A program made the position numbers and the translations under genes. The notes under the pieces were generated by a model, which saw only the letters and a program-made list of their open reading frames with translations, did no database searches and had not been told where the DNA came from. From Ehretia macrophylla (taxonomy: Eukaryota; Streptophyta; Magnoliopsida; Boraginales; Ehretiaceae), in the NCBI GenBank assembly GCA_037974665.1, contig CM075770.1, positions 99,121,350-99,185,349 on the forward strand: a DNA stretch of 64,000 bases, read 5' to 3'. Positions 48,602 to 61,853 of the stretch are shown here, one piece after another (the first letter of the stretch is position 1; each line of letters starts with the position of its first letter).

Positions 48602-48953
48602 GCTCCGTTTGTTTGCCGTATAAATATTTTTTCAGAAAATATTTTTCGGATTTTATGATATTTAGTAACATTGGAAAATTAGTCAACTGTAAAATATTTT
48701 TCGGTCAACAATTGCGGTTAGTACAAAATTTTGAAAAATGTTTTCATTTCTTTTGGGAGAAGAAAATATTTTATGAAACTCATGGTACATTCAAACACTA
48801 AAAAATATTTTTTAATATTCTATTTTTTAGAAAAATAATTTTTCCCAGCAAGTTATTTTATGGCAAACAAAAAGAGTTATGTAAAATATTTTATTTTCTA
48901 GTTGTGAAAAATATTTTTCATAAGTAAATTATTTTACGACAAACAAACGGAGC
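48602..48953. mobile_element. Non-autonomous TIR element (GCTCCGTTTGTTTGCC family)
   Basis: The ends GCTCCGTTTGTTTGCCG and CGACAAACAAACGGAGC are near-perfect inverted repeats around a 350-bp AT-rich body with repeated ATATTTTTC blocks. An inner ATTTTATGGCAAACAAAA stretch looks like another worn end. No target duplication was convincing, so the superfamily (hAT-like?) stays open. Confidence 0.72.
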
Positions 48954-48984
48954 ATTGCATAATAAATGTTTCAATTTTGTTGAT

Positions 48985-49073
48985 CAAAGGCTCCGTAAAA
49001 TATTTTTTCGGAAAACATTTTTCTAATTTTTTGATATTTAGTAATATCAAAAAATTGATCAACTGAAAAATGT
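48985..49073. repeat. Partial second copy of the same TIR element
   Basis: GGCTCCG followed by AAAATATTTTTTCGGAAAAC, GATATTTAGTAATAT and TTGATCAACTG parallels 48601-48700. It stops where the LINE tail begins. Confidence 0.6.
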
Positions 49074-49074
49074 T

Positions 49075-49383
49075 GTTTCTGCTTTTGTATCTACCATATC
49101 TGGGCTGATCGCAATGCCCGGATCTTCATCAATGAGTTCTTAAATGAGGAATAGATCTTCAAGAAAATTGTGGATGGAGTTCGCTTAAAAATCATATCTG
49201 GAGGAAAATTTAAAAACAATTTTTTGAATAGGGCTCTTTGTAATGAGTGAAATTTACTTGAAAATCCTCTCTTAGTTTCCTTGGTTTTTCAGTTTTTTGT
49301 TTTTATCCGATGTAAATGGCTTCGATCCTTTGTTTTTTTATAATGGAATGAAATTGCTACTTGCTGACTTAGCAAAAAAAAAA
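49075..49383 (+). mobile_element. L1-type LINE 3' remnant
   Basis: The reading IWADRNARIFINEF, one stop, then IFKKIVDGVRLKI is the end of the zf-RVT/RNase region of plant L1 reverse transcriptases. It is followed by an untranslated stretch and a short A tail (49374-49383). It is a 5'-truncated copy, as usual for LINEs. Confidence 0.75.
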
Positions 49384-50480
49384 TAGCATTCTTCTAGAAT
49401 ATAATCGATTTCAATTCTTTTACAGCACTGAGATCGTTAATTACTGTGAGTAATAAAATGAAAAAATTTATCGAAACAGCTATCATTGTGGGGTAAGGAT
49501 CTTCTCTTCTATTTATTTTCCTTTTTTTGGATAAAGTGTATTATAGGTCATCATATTTAATACTTTTAAATTTGGATTAATAAACTAATTATTTATGAAA
49601 AAGTCAAAAATTATTTGAATTAAACAAATGACTAGGTTTTAAAATAAGAAAATTTAATGGTCCATAATACACCTCATCTAAATAATGAAATAATTATGTG
49701 ATTTGATTATCTTTTATTGTTGTTATTGCTATATGTAAATATTGTTAATGCCAATCATTTTGAAAACTTACCCAGAATGAAAACAATACACAACCTACAA
49801 CGGTGACAAAAAGATTTGGTTATGAATTAGTTATGCTGAAGAAGTCATTCGCATATTGATATAGGAAATGGACGAACAAGAATCTTCCTCGAGTAAATAT
49901 AACTCAGGGAGACATTCAAGAATCACCGTGTAAGATACTGTTAAGTGATGTATAAGCAAGTGCAAATAGAGTTCGTTTTTGATTGTTGCACTTGAGATAA
50001 TTTTAATATTTTGAACTCAGAACCTTTTGGTGCATAAACTCTTATATTATGTTAAGTAATCATCTCATTTAAAAGTTTAAACTATTAGAGATGAGTTTAT
50101 TATCTTATTTACTATCTTCAACAAATACCAGTAGATGAATAAAATGAAGAATACACGGTTAACTCAGTGCCGAAAAATTCTTACACACGCTCAAAATGTT
50201 TTTACCGGATCTACAAAAATTGTGTGACCTCTATTAATAGGCACATACGTTACTATCTAAAATCATCAAACTCAGAAACGAACGAGCATTTACAAGAAAA
50301 TTCGTTTGATGTGAAGAAGATGAGAAAAGGTTGGAACAGAGCCAGTTCCATTTGGAGTCCACATTTTGTTTGTATGCGCCATCGGATTCCAGCTCACTAT
50401 CTACTTGAACTATGTTTGTTCAGAGTTATCTGCCTACATCTTTAGACAAGCATGGTCCTTAGGATATGATTTTACACTTT
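49384..50480. other. Intergenic spacer without recognised feature
   Basis: AT-rich; the frame at 50167-50445 has no recognisable domain. Nothing repeat-like was identified. Confidence 0.4.
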
Positions 50481-50485
50481 AGATG

Positions 50486-50938
50486 TGTTAGATTATAACA
50501 CTTCTTACACATCAGAAAATCAAAAACTCTAAAATCACCTTATAAGATCCTAGATCTTGGGCTACTTCACTTGACACCAATTAGTTTTAATTTGGAACCT
50601 CAGTTATCTTAAGATGAAAACCCATGATTTTTAATATAGTATTAGAGTTGGACCCTTTGGCCAATCATATTCATTTACGTGCGACATATCTTAAATCAGG
50701 TCCACTTGTGTTCAATCTTCCAAGTATGATCCTTCTCAAAATTAGGTCCACGCGTGTTCAATCTTTCACGTGTGACTCCTCTTAAATCAGGTCAGCCGTG
50801 AGAAAGAGTGTTAGAATATAACACTTGTCCAACATCAAAAAATCAGAAACTCTAAGACCACCTTGTAAAATCCTGAATCTTAAGTTACTCCAATTGACAC
50901 TAATTGATTTTAAATTAGAACCTCAGTTATTTTAATAA
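50486..50938 (+). mobile_element. TRIM-type miniature LTR element (453 bp) with perfect target duplication
   Basis: Direct repeats 50486-50636 and 50809-50938 start TGTTAGA(T/A)TATAACAC and share CCTCAGTTAT(C/T)TTAA near the end. A primer-site-like TAGTATTAGAGTTGGA follows the first (50637), and a purine stretch GTGAGAAAGAG precedes the second. AGATG flanks both sides (50481-50485 and 50939-50943). It has no coding capacity. Confidence 0.82.
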
Positions 50939-50943
50939 GATGC

Positions 50944-51515
50944 ATGCTTTGGATAAACATTTGTTCATCACTCAGAATAGTAAAAGCACCGACTATTAGG
51001 AACAGGAAACTGAAGCATACATCATATGATTATAGAAAAAACTGAAAAATAAAATTGGAAACTAAATTGAAATTAGAGTTTAATAACAACTTTGTAATTA
51101 ATTTCTTCCTGTTCAAAACTAAGGTAAATATTAGGAAAGTGATATTTTTTCACATATAATTAAAGAGATGTTAATCTTAGCATTGCTTCTTTCCCTAAAA
51201 TATTTCATATGTAAGAAGGGTATTTAGCTGAGAGAAAATGTAGGAGTGCCAATTATCTAAGTCCGAGCCCAAGTTCGTATTAAAGATAAGATGAAGGCCT
51301 AGTTAAAGTAGAAGTATTTTGTTACACAATAATACTTTTCTTGTAGAACAAGCATTAGTTTTCTTTGAACATGATTTTTAAGCTTATAGTTTGTTACCAC
51401 ATACCATAGAATGTCCAAAAAGTTGTAGCAATATGATAGGGATTTACATTTTCTCCATGTATAAAGTTATGTTGTGTAACAATTACTCTAAAGAGTATAT
51501 TTTTTCAAAGATGGA
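50944..51515. other. Intergenic spacer
   Basis: AT-rich DNA between the TRIM and the copia LTR, with no recognised feature. Confidence 0.4.
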
Positions 51516-53365
51516 TATTGGGAATAACATGCCCTAAAGACCACTAGCACTAAGATATCTCAGTATAAGAGATATTACTCAGTTAATAAATCAGTGCATT
51601 CATTATGAGCATGTTTATTTCTCTCATATTATTTGATATATGTATGTAATAAGGTTCCATGATACAAGTGAATGGCGTAGGTACGTGGTGATCTGCACAA
51701 ATTGTCTATGCCATGAGACTTGGATCAAAACTATAGGTTTATAACCGAGTAGTGAAGTTGAACACTTTACTATGGTAAGGTTATAATGAGTGAGTCTTCT
51801 ATGTTGTAGGGTAACCTACCTTGGTCATAGGAGGGCTTTCTAGACTCCTTTTATTAGTGCATGTGAATGCATTGAACGAGACCACACTAGTGCGATCTCA
51901 GTGAATAGTACTATCATTGTATGAGATCAAAAACATCTTAAGCTACTAAGTGACCAATGCTCTATATCATGAGCTTATATGGATGAACCAATGGATTTCA
52001 GGACATGTATTTTGATTCACCATGGGTAAGATCTTATATGGATCTACAGCTCAGTGTTTTGGATACATGGACTTGATTCATTAGGGACATACATATGCGT
52101 CATTGATTTCATGCTATCTTAAATGATAGAGTGCTACCCTCTTGGAGTTATTTGTCTAATCATCCAAATATAAGTTCTTAGTAATATAGTCAACTCGGCT
52201 ATATTAGATTTGGACTTGTGGGTCACTCCCTGAAACAAGAGAATAGTATCTTAGTGATGATTATAAGAAGGATTAAGGTCCAAGGTGTAGATGTAATCAA
52301 GAAATGATGATAGTATGAATGAAGGACTAACTCTTAATTGTGGGTAATACATAGAGGGGCCTTTCAGTTATTTTACTTAGGAGGTCAAAGACAGAGAATC
52401 TCTTTCAGATGTATAGTAATTGTCATGGAGTGCAACCCTAACTCTTTAGTGGAATTAGTTGAGGTTAAAATAGTTAAAATACAGCTAGTGACTAGCAAAG
52501 GGTATTTTGGTTATTTTGAAGCCACAACAATTATGTCTTTGGGTCTCTCCCCTACCCACTTTCTTTTTTGGTGTACTTTTTCACTAAGCTTTGGAATTCA
52601 TGTATTTGTTGAGTTATATAGTATGGTTTCCCATTTTAGAAGTCCTAGTAGCATTTAGAAGTTAAGACAAGAGGACAAAGAACATTCCTTGAACAAGAAT
52701 GTTTCTCTTAGTTATCTTTGTCTTAATGGCGTGTGGTAGGCATGCTCTTGCGTGTGGAAGGAGTACTTGGGGCGTGTGGGGCTGATTTAGTTAGGATGAG
52801 ATATTAGTTTGATTTTGAATTAAGAAGATAATGCTATTTATCTTCTGATAATTCAAGAAAAATCAAACTACACTCTCCAAAGGCCACTAAGTCACTTGAT
52901 TCCCTTGATCTTCTCCATCTCTCTCCTATACATGGCTATATTATCACTTAGACTAGCTAGAGCATTCACATGATACACATTACACAAATACTATAATAAA
53001 CAGCCAAGGTGAGAAAAATAAAGGCAGAGAGAATTTTTCACCGATTCTATACACCATTCTCTAGGATCGTGGAATAGGGGAGAAGACTCAAAGAGTTGTG
53101 CCTTTTGCGAGGTCTCTCATGCTTTGGACGAATTTACCAGCCACCATACAGTCCTCTCATTGCTTGTGTGTTGAGATTTTAAGTCCACACAAGAAAGTAA
53201 TCTTGCATACAACCGATTCTAGCACTAGATACATGATTTCGGCTATGTTAATTGGATGATTTCGTAGATTCTTCCGCTTATGGATAATGGCTTTTGTGTG
53301 TATGTGTATAGGATATAAATAGTCTATATATATACTAGTATTAGCCTAAAATTCCATATCATTCA
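51516..53365 (+). repeat. copia 5' LTR (1850 bp)
   Basis: It opens (T)ATTGGGAATAACATGCCC and ends ATATCATTCA before the primer site. It is alignable with 58329-56557 reversed and more distantly with 18985-17116. Confidence 0.8.
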
Positions 53366-53367
53366 TG

Positions 53368-53380
53368 TGGTATCAGAACA
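53368..53380 (+). other. copia primer binding site
   Basis: TGGTATCAGAACA lies two bases after the LTR end, a slightly worn initiator tRNA-Met site. Confidence 0.8.
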
Positions 53381-55139
53381 GACTATGAAAATTATGCAAT
53401 TTCATGAAATCAATAGAAATCACGTGCTAGAATAGTACATGGTTGGCAGACTATATAGGGCCGTGTATGGGCTGTTTTGTTATGAATTTTTTTGTGGCTT
53501 AGTCATGTGTTGTATGAGGCTACTAACCTATGTTTTGCAGCAAGTAGATATCCACTTTTGATGGCTTATATGAATGCATACATATGGATGTTTAATTTTT
53601 TAGTAAAGTTGTAATTTTATGGTTTTACGTTGGTGGTTTTTCTAATGGATGTAACAGCTGTAAAATATCATTTCTAGATGAATTTAGCTTCATTATGAAG
53701 CATAATAATTGATGTAATAGCATTAGAATTGCTAGATGTTACAACCATTCCATGTAATTGCCAAAATCGCAAGAGGGAAGCGAATCAAAGGAGTTGTTCG
53801 AATGGTAGCTATTTTGATTCAACTTTCCAGCAATTTTTGTGATGTTTTGGGGCTTCCATGGTTTCTGTAAATCACCCCTAAGAGCCATGAAGGGTGATGG
53901 TGAGTCGTGGTGGTGAAGTTCTAAGCTACAATAGCACGTGCTGAATCAATTGAGGCAAATTATGAGCAAACCTAAAGTTTTAGGGTGCCTTGTGCAATTT
54001 CGAAAGGATGATGGGGTGCTAATGCAAATATTGGATAAATCATTATCCTAAAGGAGGAAATTGCAATTTTCATATGCATTTGGGGTCAAATGTGTGAATA
54101 TGGAAAATTAAACAGGAAGCCATCAAAGGTGGAAAGTAGTTTAGTTTTCATGTTGTTAATTTTATCATATATGATTATATTCTTATGACTTGAATATTTA
54201 TATGATGGCATGAAATTTAGTAACATGGCCAACCACGAGGATTTTAAAATGGCTAAATCCAATTAATTAAAATCAGGAGTGGCTAATTAAAATCATAATT
54301 AAGAACTAGTTCAATTTGAACTAGAGATTATGAAATGACTTAGGATTGAATGTCTAGAATTAGCTAAATATCCTAGGTTGCCTCACCTAATCCCGAGTAG
54401 GTGAATAACTATTACAATTTAAAAGCGATGTTTTAATAAGCAAGGATCTCAGGGATCGAGCTTGCTTGGATTAAAACAAAAGGGCCAATTGCAAAAACAT
54501 AGTTATAAGTTTAAGAACCCTAAGCTCAAAATATCAAATGGGAAAGGAATTTTGGAAAGAATCACATGGCTTTCCATTTTGGTCTATGCTAATAATAGGA
54601 GCTATCTTATCTCACCCTCGTGTTCTCTATTTGGACTTAGCAAGATAGACTAAAATGAGTTTCAATTGAGGTGTTGGTGGGAGTGATCACTCTACAGTAG
54701 GGCTCTACATCATGGATCATTTCATGGAATATTGATGAAAGTCACTACCCTATTGAGGGTTCAAATTAAGAATATTCTAAGTGAAAAGGTCTTATGAAAA
54801 AACGGTTATACACTTGACATTGAAAAATAGTATCCTTCCTACGGAGTTCTTGCTATTTGTTCAATGAAGCTAAACCAAATCAATGATTGAAATGTCATTG
54901 GATAAGCTACTATCCAGATAATGGTATTTCAAATAAGTGAATCTTAACTTAATCAAAACTGCAGACATGATCACCTTATGGTGGGGATGGCTGTGAGTAG
55001 GATTAAGACACTAAGACATCTTAGAAGTTTAAAGGGTTCAACTACAAAAATTATAAATAGATGTTAAAATTATGAATGTCTACTTTCCATACTATAGTCA
55101 TTCATTTGCATGTATATCAAATAGCTCATAGAACTTATG
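53381..55139 (+). other. copia leader
   Basis: About 1.75 kb between primer site and gag without protein motifs; a long leader like that of the minus-strand relic at 15431-17100. Confidence 0.5.
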
Positions 55140-56090
55140 AACTGTTTGTAATATCCAGAGATGTCAGTAGGTTCTTTTACTCCACTTTTATTCTCCATGA
55201 CAATAAGTTAACTGGCTCAAATTATAAGGACTAGAAAAGAAACCTGGACAGAGTAATCATTGCCAGAGGGTATAATTATGTCTTGACTCAACCCTGCCCT
55301 GTTATCATCCCTAAGTCAACCTTGGAGGAGAGTGCTTTTGAAAGACAATGGAAGAAAGCCAAACAACATGGCTAGGTACTATATGTTGGCTTCCATGTCA
55401 AAAGTGCTCTAGTCCCAGCTTGAAGAAATGGAAACTGCTAACGATATCATGATCTACTTGGAAGGAATGTTTGCAGATAATAGCAGGCTAGCAATGCAAC
55501 CTGCCATTAGAGCAATCATGAGCAACAAAATGGTTGAGGGTTCATTCGTCAAAGAGCATGTGCTTAAGATAAGAGATTACCTAAATGTAGCCAAGGTACT
55601 TGGTGTATAAATTGATGTCCAAAGCCAAGTGGACATGACGCTGGAGACTCTACCTGAATCCTTTGATAATTTCAAGCTCCACTATAACGAGAGCAAGATG
55701 GATATGGGCCTGTCAAATTTGATGAAGGAATTTCAGGTAGTAGAGGCCACTTTGAAACCCAATGACGTGTCTTTTTCTTGGTCTTTACCTTTTGGTCTTA
55801 CCCCTAAAGGCAAGAAGATTAAAATGAAAGGTAAGCAGCAGAAGTGTATAATGGGCATAAGGGGTAATAAGGGTAAGAAAAGAAGAATGCTGGTGATAAG
55901 TCCTGAGGAAAGTACTTCAAGTGCAACCTACTCAGACACTAGAAGAAGAACTAACCTCAGTACCTACCCAAGGCAAGACAAGTACCTCTATTTTCTTCTA
56001 GTTGAAACTACTTTAGTGGGAGATTCTATTGATTTATGGATCATAGACTCAAGTGCCAATAGTTATGATTGCAATTCATTGTAAAGGTTT
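55140..56090 (+). pseudogene. copia gag region
   Basis: Readings LTGSNYKDW near 55210, YLEGMFADNSRLAMQPAI near 55455, FVKEHVLKIRDYLNVAKVLG near 55550, ESFDNFKLHYNESKMDMGL near 55655, then a lysine-rich part. These are UBN2-type copia gag blocks. Fossil. Confidence 0.82.
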
Positions 56091-56556
56091 CAGGACACCA
56101 AGAAGATGAGTAAGGTAGATTTTGAATTGCGAGTTGGCATAGGGACTAGAATTTGGGCGTATACAGTAGGCAATGTCATTTTAAAAGTTCAGAATTAAAA
56201 GTCTTTGAATAATGTTTTGCAAGTTTTTCTATAATGCGACGAAACTTGTTTTCAGTATTGCAAATATTAAATTTGGATACTCAATTTGATATGAATGGAT
56301 CCATATTTTGTTTGGGAAATATGTATAAACATTTATTCTGATAATACATCACTACATAATACTAAGTAGGTACAGTCTACCTCAAAGAAAGAAGTTTTCT
56401 GCTACCTATTTTATGCCATTTTTGTTTAGGTTGTATTAACTAAAATAAAGTTTAGAGATTGGTCAAGTATGGGTTCTTGAACTCATTAGATCTTAAACCC
56501 ATTGGAACTTGAACCTGATGGTTTATGAAATCTAACCTAGGGTAGACATATTCTCA

Positions 56557-58329
56557 TGAATCATATGGCATAAAAAAAACATATATAGGCATTCATAAAC
56601 TTTAAACCATAAATCTATGCAATAAAATATTCTAGCAATCGAAATAACATGCGGAATTAAAGTATAGTCGCTATACATTCATGTGTTGGCTTAGGATCTC
56701 AACACACTCGAGATTAATGGACTGAACAACAACTAAAATACATGCTGCTAGCACAAGAAACTCCAAAATTGAACAGCTTATTCAAGCCTTCTCCCTTATT
56801 CTGCTACCCTTATGATTTTAGTGTGCAAATTTGGTAGGAGAATTTTTCTCTCTTCTTTTCTTATGCTTGGCCATGTATTTATGGAGAGTATTCCGTATTT
56901 TTAGAGTTGCAAATGCTGTGTGTAGGGGACGATTAGATAGGCGTGTATCTATAAGAGAGGAAGAGTGGTAGATCACATGTGGAGTCCTTAGATGCTTGGT
57001 AGTCTTTATTTGATTTTCTATGAATTAAAAATGAGGTTAATACACATTATCTTCTTAATTCAAAATCAAAATAATATCTCCTATCTATATCATCAACCCA
57101 CACGCCAGATTGCTCAAGCCATACTCCATTAAGACGAGTTTAGTTAGGACAAACATTCTTGTCTCAAGAATGTCTTAACTTCTAAATTGAGATGAATACT
57201 CCCAAATAAGCAACCTTACTTATTTGCACCATATTTCCATAGATACTAAAGCTAAGAACATATAGTACACTAAGAAGGGTAAGTGGCTAAGAGAGAGACC
57301 TAAAGACATAATTGTCGTGGCAACAAAATGACCAAAATGTCATTGCTAGTCACTATCTGTACTTTGACCATTTTAACCTTAAATCATTCCATTAAAGAGT
57401 TTGGGTTGCACTCCATGGCAATTAATAAACTTTCAAAAGAGGTTCTCTATCCTTGACTGAATAAGTAAAATGATCGAAATTCCCTTTTATGTTTCAACAG
57501 CAATCAAGAATAGGTCTTGCATTCAAACTATCATCCTATCTTGATTACATCTATACCTTGGAACTTTATCTTTCACATAATCGTCACCCAGATACTAGTC
57601 CCTTGTTCCCAGGTGCGACCCACAAGTTTTGTATCCAATATAACCCGAACTATATTACTAAGCGCTTAGATTTGGATTATTACATAGATAACTCTAAGCG
57701 AATAACTCACTATCACTTAAGATAACATAGAATCATGAGTCATATGCATGCCATCTACTGAACCTAGTCTATATATCCAAAACACGAAGTTGCTGACCCA
57801 TGATAAGATCTCACCCATAGTGAATCAAAATATATGACCAAGAATCCATTAATTCATCCACATATACTCATGATATAGAGTATTGGTCACTTAGTAGCTT
57901 AATATGATTTTCGTTCTCTAACAATGATATTACTGTCACTAATGTCATCTATAGAGGTCCCGTTCAATACATTCACATACACTAATGAGAGAAATTCAGA
58001 AAGCCCCTCCAATGACCAAGGTAGGTTACCCTACCATATAGGAGACTCTCAAATTATAACCTTACCATAATAAAGTGTCCAACTTCACTATTCGGTTATG
58101 AACCTATAGTTTTGATCCATCCAAGCCCCACAGTATAGACCTTTTGTGTAGATTATCATGCATCTATGCTATTCACTTGTATCATGGAGTTTTGTTTCAT
58201 GCAAATATCAAATAATGTATAGAGAAATAAACAAGCTCAAAATGAATACACTAATATGTTAACTGAATAAAATCCTTTATACTGAGATGTCTTAGTACTA
58301 GTTGTCTTTAGGGCATACAATTCCCAACA
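56557..58329 (-). repeat. copia 3' LTR, reverse (1773 bp)
   Basis: Minus-strand start TGTTGGGAATTGTATGCCC at 58329; end CCATATGATTCA at 56557. These match the ends of the LTR at 51516-53365. Confidence 0.8.
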
Positions 58330-58879
58330 TACTACCACTTGCACTAAAAAGCACTATCACTATCCCAATCTAACACCCATAGCCTCTACATGAGTATTGA
58401 ATACTCTTTCAGTAAGGCTTATCATAAAAGGATCTGCTAAATTATTGACTGAAACAATTTTCCTACCACTGTATCACCCCGTTGGATAATTTCCCGAATC
58501 AAGCGGTATTATTCTCTCTATATACTTCCCTATCTAGTGGTTCTTAGGTCTTTACATTCTGCTACTACTCCACTATTGTTGCAGTACCAATTTATAAGCT
58601 TTTGTACTATTGGCATAGGATCTAATTCCATCAGGAATTTCCTGAGCCACAAAACCTCTAGGCGACTTCCGGTGCTGCCGTGTGCCTTGTACACATGGTG
58701 GAGTAAACAATGGATGATTTTTTTTGCACTTATCTATGCCAAAATACCTTCGTCATAGAAAAGACATTTTCAAAAGTCAATATTCTAGAATCTCTGTCTG
58801 ATTAGAAATGTGAATCTGTGTACCCCTGTGGGTACAAGATCATTAGGCCGGTAGACCAACATATAATCTCTCATTCTCC

Positions 58880-60150
58880 TAAAGATACTTGAGTATATGC
58901 TTAATTGCTAATCTATGAGTTGACCCTAGGTTTGGTTGATATATGCTTATTATGCTTATCACAAAGTAGATATTTAGCCTAGTACAAAACATGACATACA
59001 AAAGGCTTCCAACCGCTGATGCATATTGAACCTTTTCTATAACTTCTATCTCTTCATATGTCTTCAAACATTGATCTTGAGATAGAGGGACTCCATGTCA
59101 AAAAGGTAACAACCCTTTCTTGGAATCCTATACGCTAATTTGGACTAGTATACTCTCAATATATGAAGCTTTAGATAGAGCTAATGTCTTAGCTTTGTGA
59201 TCTCGTAGAAGCTAATTACCCAAGACATAGCTCGCCTCTCTTAAGTCCTTCATTTGGAATTGAGAAGATAGCCAAACCTCAATGGACAACAGCATCCTTA
59301 CATTATTTCCAATGAGTAAAATGTCATCCATGTATAAGACCAAGAATGCCATAACATTCCTCTCTAGCCTTACGTACACACATGGCTTATCAACATCTTG
59401 ATCAAAACTATATGCTATTAATGGTTTGATCAAATCTAATGTTTCACACCCTGGATGCTTGCTTAAGCCCATCAATGGACTTCTTCAGCCTGCAGACTAT
59501 ATGTTCTTGACCTTTTACACTGAACAGATCGGGTTGTATTATATAGATGTTCTCATCAAGACTTCCTTTAAGGAAAGCTATCTTGACATCCATTTTTCAT
59601 ATCTCGTAGTCATAGTAACACGCTATGGCTATGAGTATCCTAATGGACTTAAGCATAGCTACTGCCATGAAGGTTTTCTCATAGCCGATCGCATTCTTTC
59701 TGAGTATACCTTTCCGCCACGAACTTTTGCTTTGAAAGTTTTTACCTTCCCATCCATCACTATTTTCTTCTTGCATACCCACTTATACCCTATGGGTTTG
59801 ATTTATTTTGGGTGTGAGCACAAGATACCAAATCTGATTATAGCACTTGACTCAATTTTGAATTCCATTACTTGGTGTCATTTGTCTACATCCATATTGG
59901 ATATTGCCTTGTCATATATGACGGGATCCATTATACAATCATCGGAGTCAGTTTGGTAAAACTCTCTGAAGTACATATCAGGTGGCATACATATCTTCCC
60001 ACTACGATATGACTCCGTTTGTGAGCTAGAAGTAGGTTGCTGTATTTTCACAGCATTATTGTAGGATCTAGAGATATTGAGGATCCTGGTGGGACTTCCT
60101 CTAGTGTGATCTCTGAGTCTAGTCTTAGATGATTCATACAACCTTTCTCT
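58880..60150 (-). pseudogene. copia reverse transcriptase region
   Basis: Minus-strand motifs are NMDVDK/ISNMDVDK near 59880, VLYMDDILLIGNN near 59320 (catalytic site), FQMKDLREASYVLG near 59220 and YASAVGSLLYVMFCTRLNI near 58990. These are standard copia RVT_2 blocks. Fossil. Confidence 0.85.
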
Positions 60151-60999
60151 AAGTATTTAACCCTTAGAGGTTGTAAGATTATCGGTGCTCATACCCTTTT
60201 GAATATCTCATGAACTAATACATATCGGAACTAGGTTCCAACTATTATCCAGTACATAAGCTGAAGAATCCCATACATGGACATACTTCTATGTCTACTA
60301 TGCTAGGGATATCCAATGGACTGATATAGATATAATTAGATATAATATGTGTGCTGCTATTTTAGCAGTATATTCACAAAAGGATATTGGTAACTTTATT
60401 CACCATGAATCTTACCATATCTCAAAGGGAGTGCAAATTTCTCCTTTGTAGCACACCATTCTGGTAGGAGTACTTGGTGTGATCAAATTAGACACAATTC
60501 ACAGTATGACAACTAGTCGTTAAATCAGGACTTCACACATTTGTGTGTACCCAGTCTATTTTTGCCTTTTGTCCTTTAGAGGTGTGACCCATGGTTCAAG
60601 ATCAATAGGTTCAGGAACCTATTCTACACCAATTCTCTAAAGTTTGTTTAGATTAACCTAAACACAAATGACATAAAATAGGTAAGAGAAAACTTGTCTC
60701 TTTGTAGTTGACTTGTACCTACTCAGTGTTATGCATATATGTATTATCAGAATAAACGAAGAATAAACAATTATGCATATTTCCTTAAATAAAATATGGA
60801 TCCATTCAAAGAAAATTGAATATCCAAATTTAATATTTGCAATACTGAAAACATGTTTCATCGTATTACAAGAGAAAAACTTACAAAATATTATTTAGAG
60901 ATTATTTATTTTTGAACCTTTAAAAATGATATCACATGCTGCATACACCCACATTCTAGTCGAATACCAACTCGCAATTCAGAATCTCCCCTACTCATC

Positions 61000-61800
61000 T
61001 TCCTAGTGTCCTGAAACCTCTACAATGAATTGCAGTTATAATTAGTAGCGCCTGAATCTTTGATCCATGAATCAATAGAATTTCCCACTAAAGTAGTTTC
61101 CACTAGAAAGAATATAGAGGTACTTGTCTTACCCTTTGCTAGGTACTGAGGTTAGTTCGTCTTCCAATGCTTGAAGGGGTCGTACTTGAAATACTTTCCT
61201 TGGGGCTTATCACCAGTATTCTTCTTTTCTTACCCTTATTACTCTCAATGCCCATTCCATGCTTTCGTTGCTTACCCTTCCTTTTGATCTTCTTGCCTTT
61301 TAGGGTAAGACCAGAAGACAAAGATCGGGCAAGGGACACATGGTCGTTGGGCTTCAATGTGGCCTCTAATACCTAAGATTCCTTCATCAAATCTGATAGG
61401 CCCATATCTATCTTGTTCTCGTTATAATAGAGCTTGAAATGAGCAAAGGTTTCAGGAAAAGTCTCCAGAATCATATCTACTTGGCTCTGGACATCAATTT
61501 TTGTGCCAAGTACCTTGGCTGCATTCAAATAGTCTGTCATCTTAAGCATATGTTCTTTGACGACTGACCCCTCAGCCATTTTGCTCTAATGGCAACTTGC
61601 CTAGTTGGCCTGCTATTATCAGAAAACATTCTTTCCAAGTAGATCATGATATTATTAGTAGTTTCCATCCCTTCAAGCTAGATCTGGAACACTTTTGACA
61701 TGGAAGCAAACATGTAGCACCTAGTCATGTTATCGTCTTTCTTCCATTGTATTTCAAAAACACGTTCCTCCATGGTTGATTTAGAGATAATAACAGGGCA
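61000..61800 (-). pseudogene. copia gag region
   Basis: Minus-strand readings VVKEHMLKMTDYLNAAKVLGTKIDVQSQVDMIL and HFKLYYNENKIDMGLSDLMKES parallel the plus-strand gag at 55500-55740. A lysine-rich stretch (GKKIKRKGKQRKH) follows. Fossil. Confidence 0.82.
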
Positions 61801-61853
61801 GGGTTGAGTAAGGACATGGTTATATTTGATCGCTACTCGGTTGGCTTATAAAA

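Larger units (their letters stand above)
51516..56556 (+). mobile_element. Ty1/copia relic, plus strand (5' LTR, gag, start of pol)
   Basis: LTR 51516-53365, tRNA-Met type primer site, leader, gag (about 55140-56090), then a worn stretch that parallels the pol start of the opposite copy (60560-61030 reversed). It ends at 56556 where the reverse-oriented LTR begins. No 3' LTR in the same orientation is present. Broken in many places; fossil. Confidence 0.82.
56557..61840 (-). mobile_element. Ty1/copia relic, minus strand (gag, pol, 3' LTR)
   Basis: On the minus strand gag (about 61800-61000), pol with a reverse transcriptase part (about 60150-58880) and the LTR (58329-56557) follow in order. 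It is the same family as the plus-strand relic next to it, which it faces. Its 5' LTR is not present: at about 61840 an Athila/Tat-type LTR begins. Broken in many places; fossil. Confidence 0.83.

Noticed and set aside
50167-50445. 92-residue plus-strand frame
   Set aside because: No domain, no splice or promoter context, AT-rich spacer; chance length.
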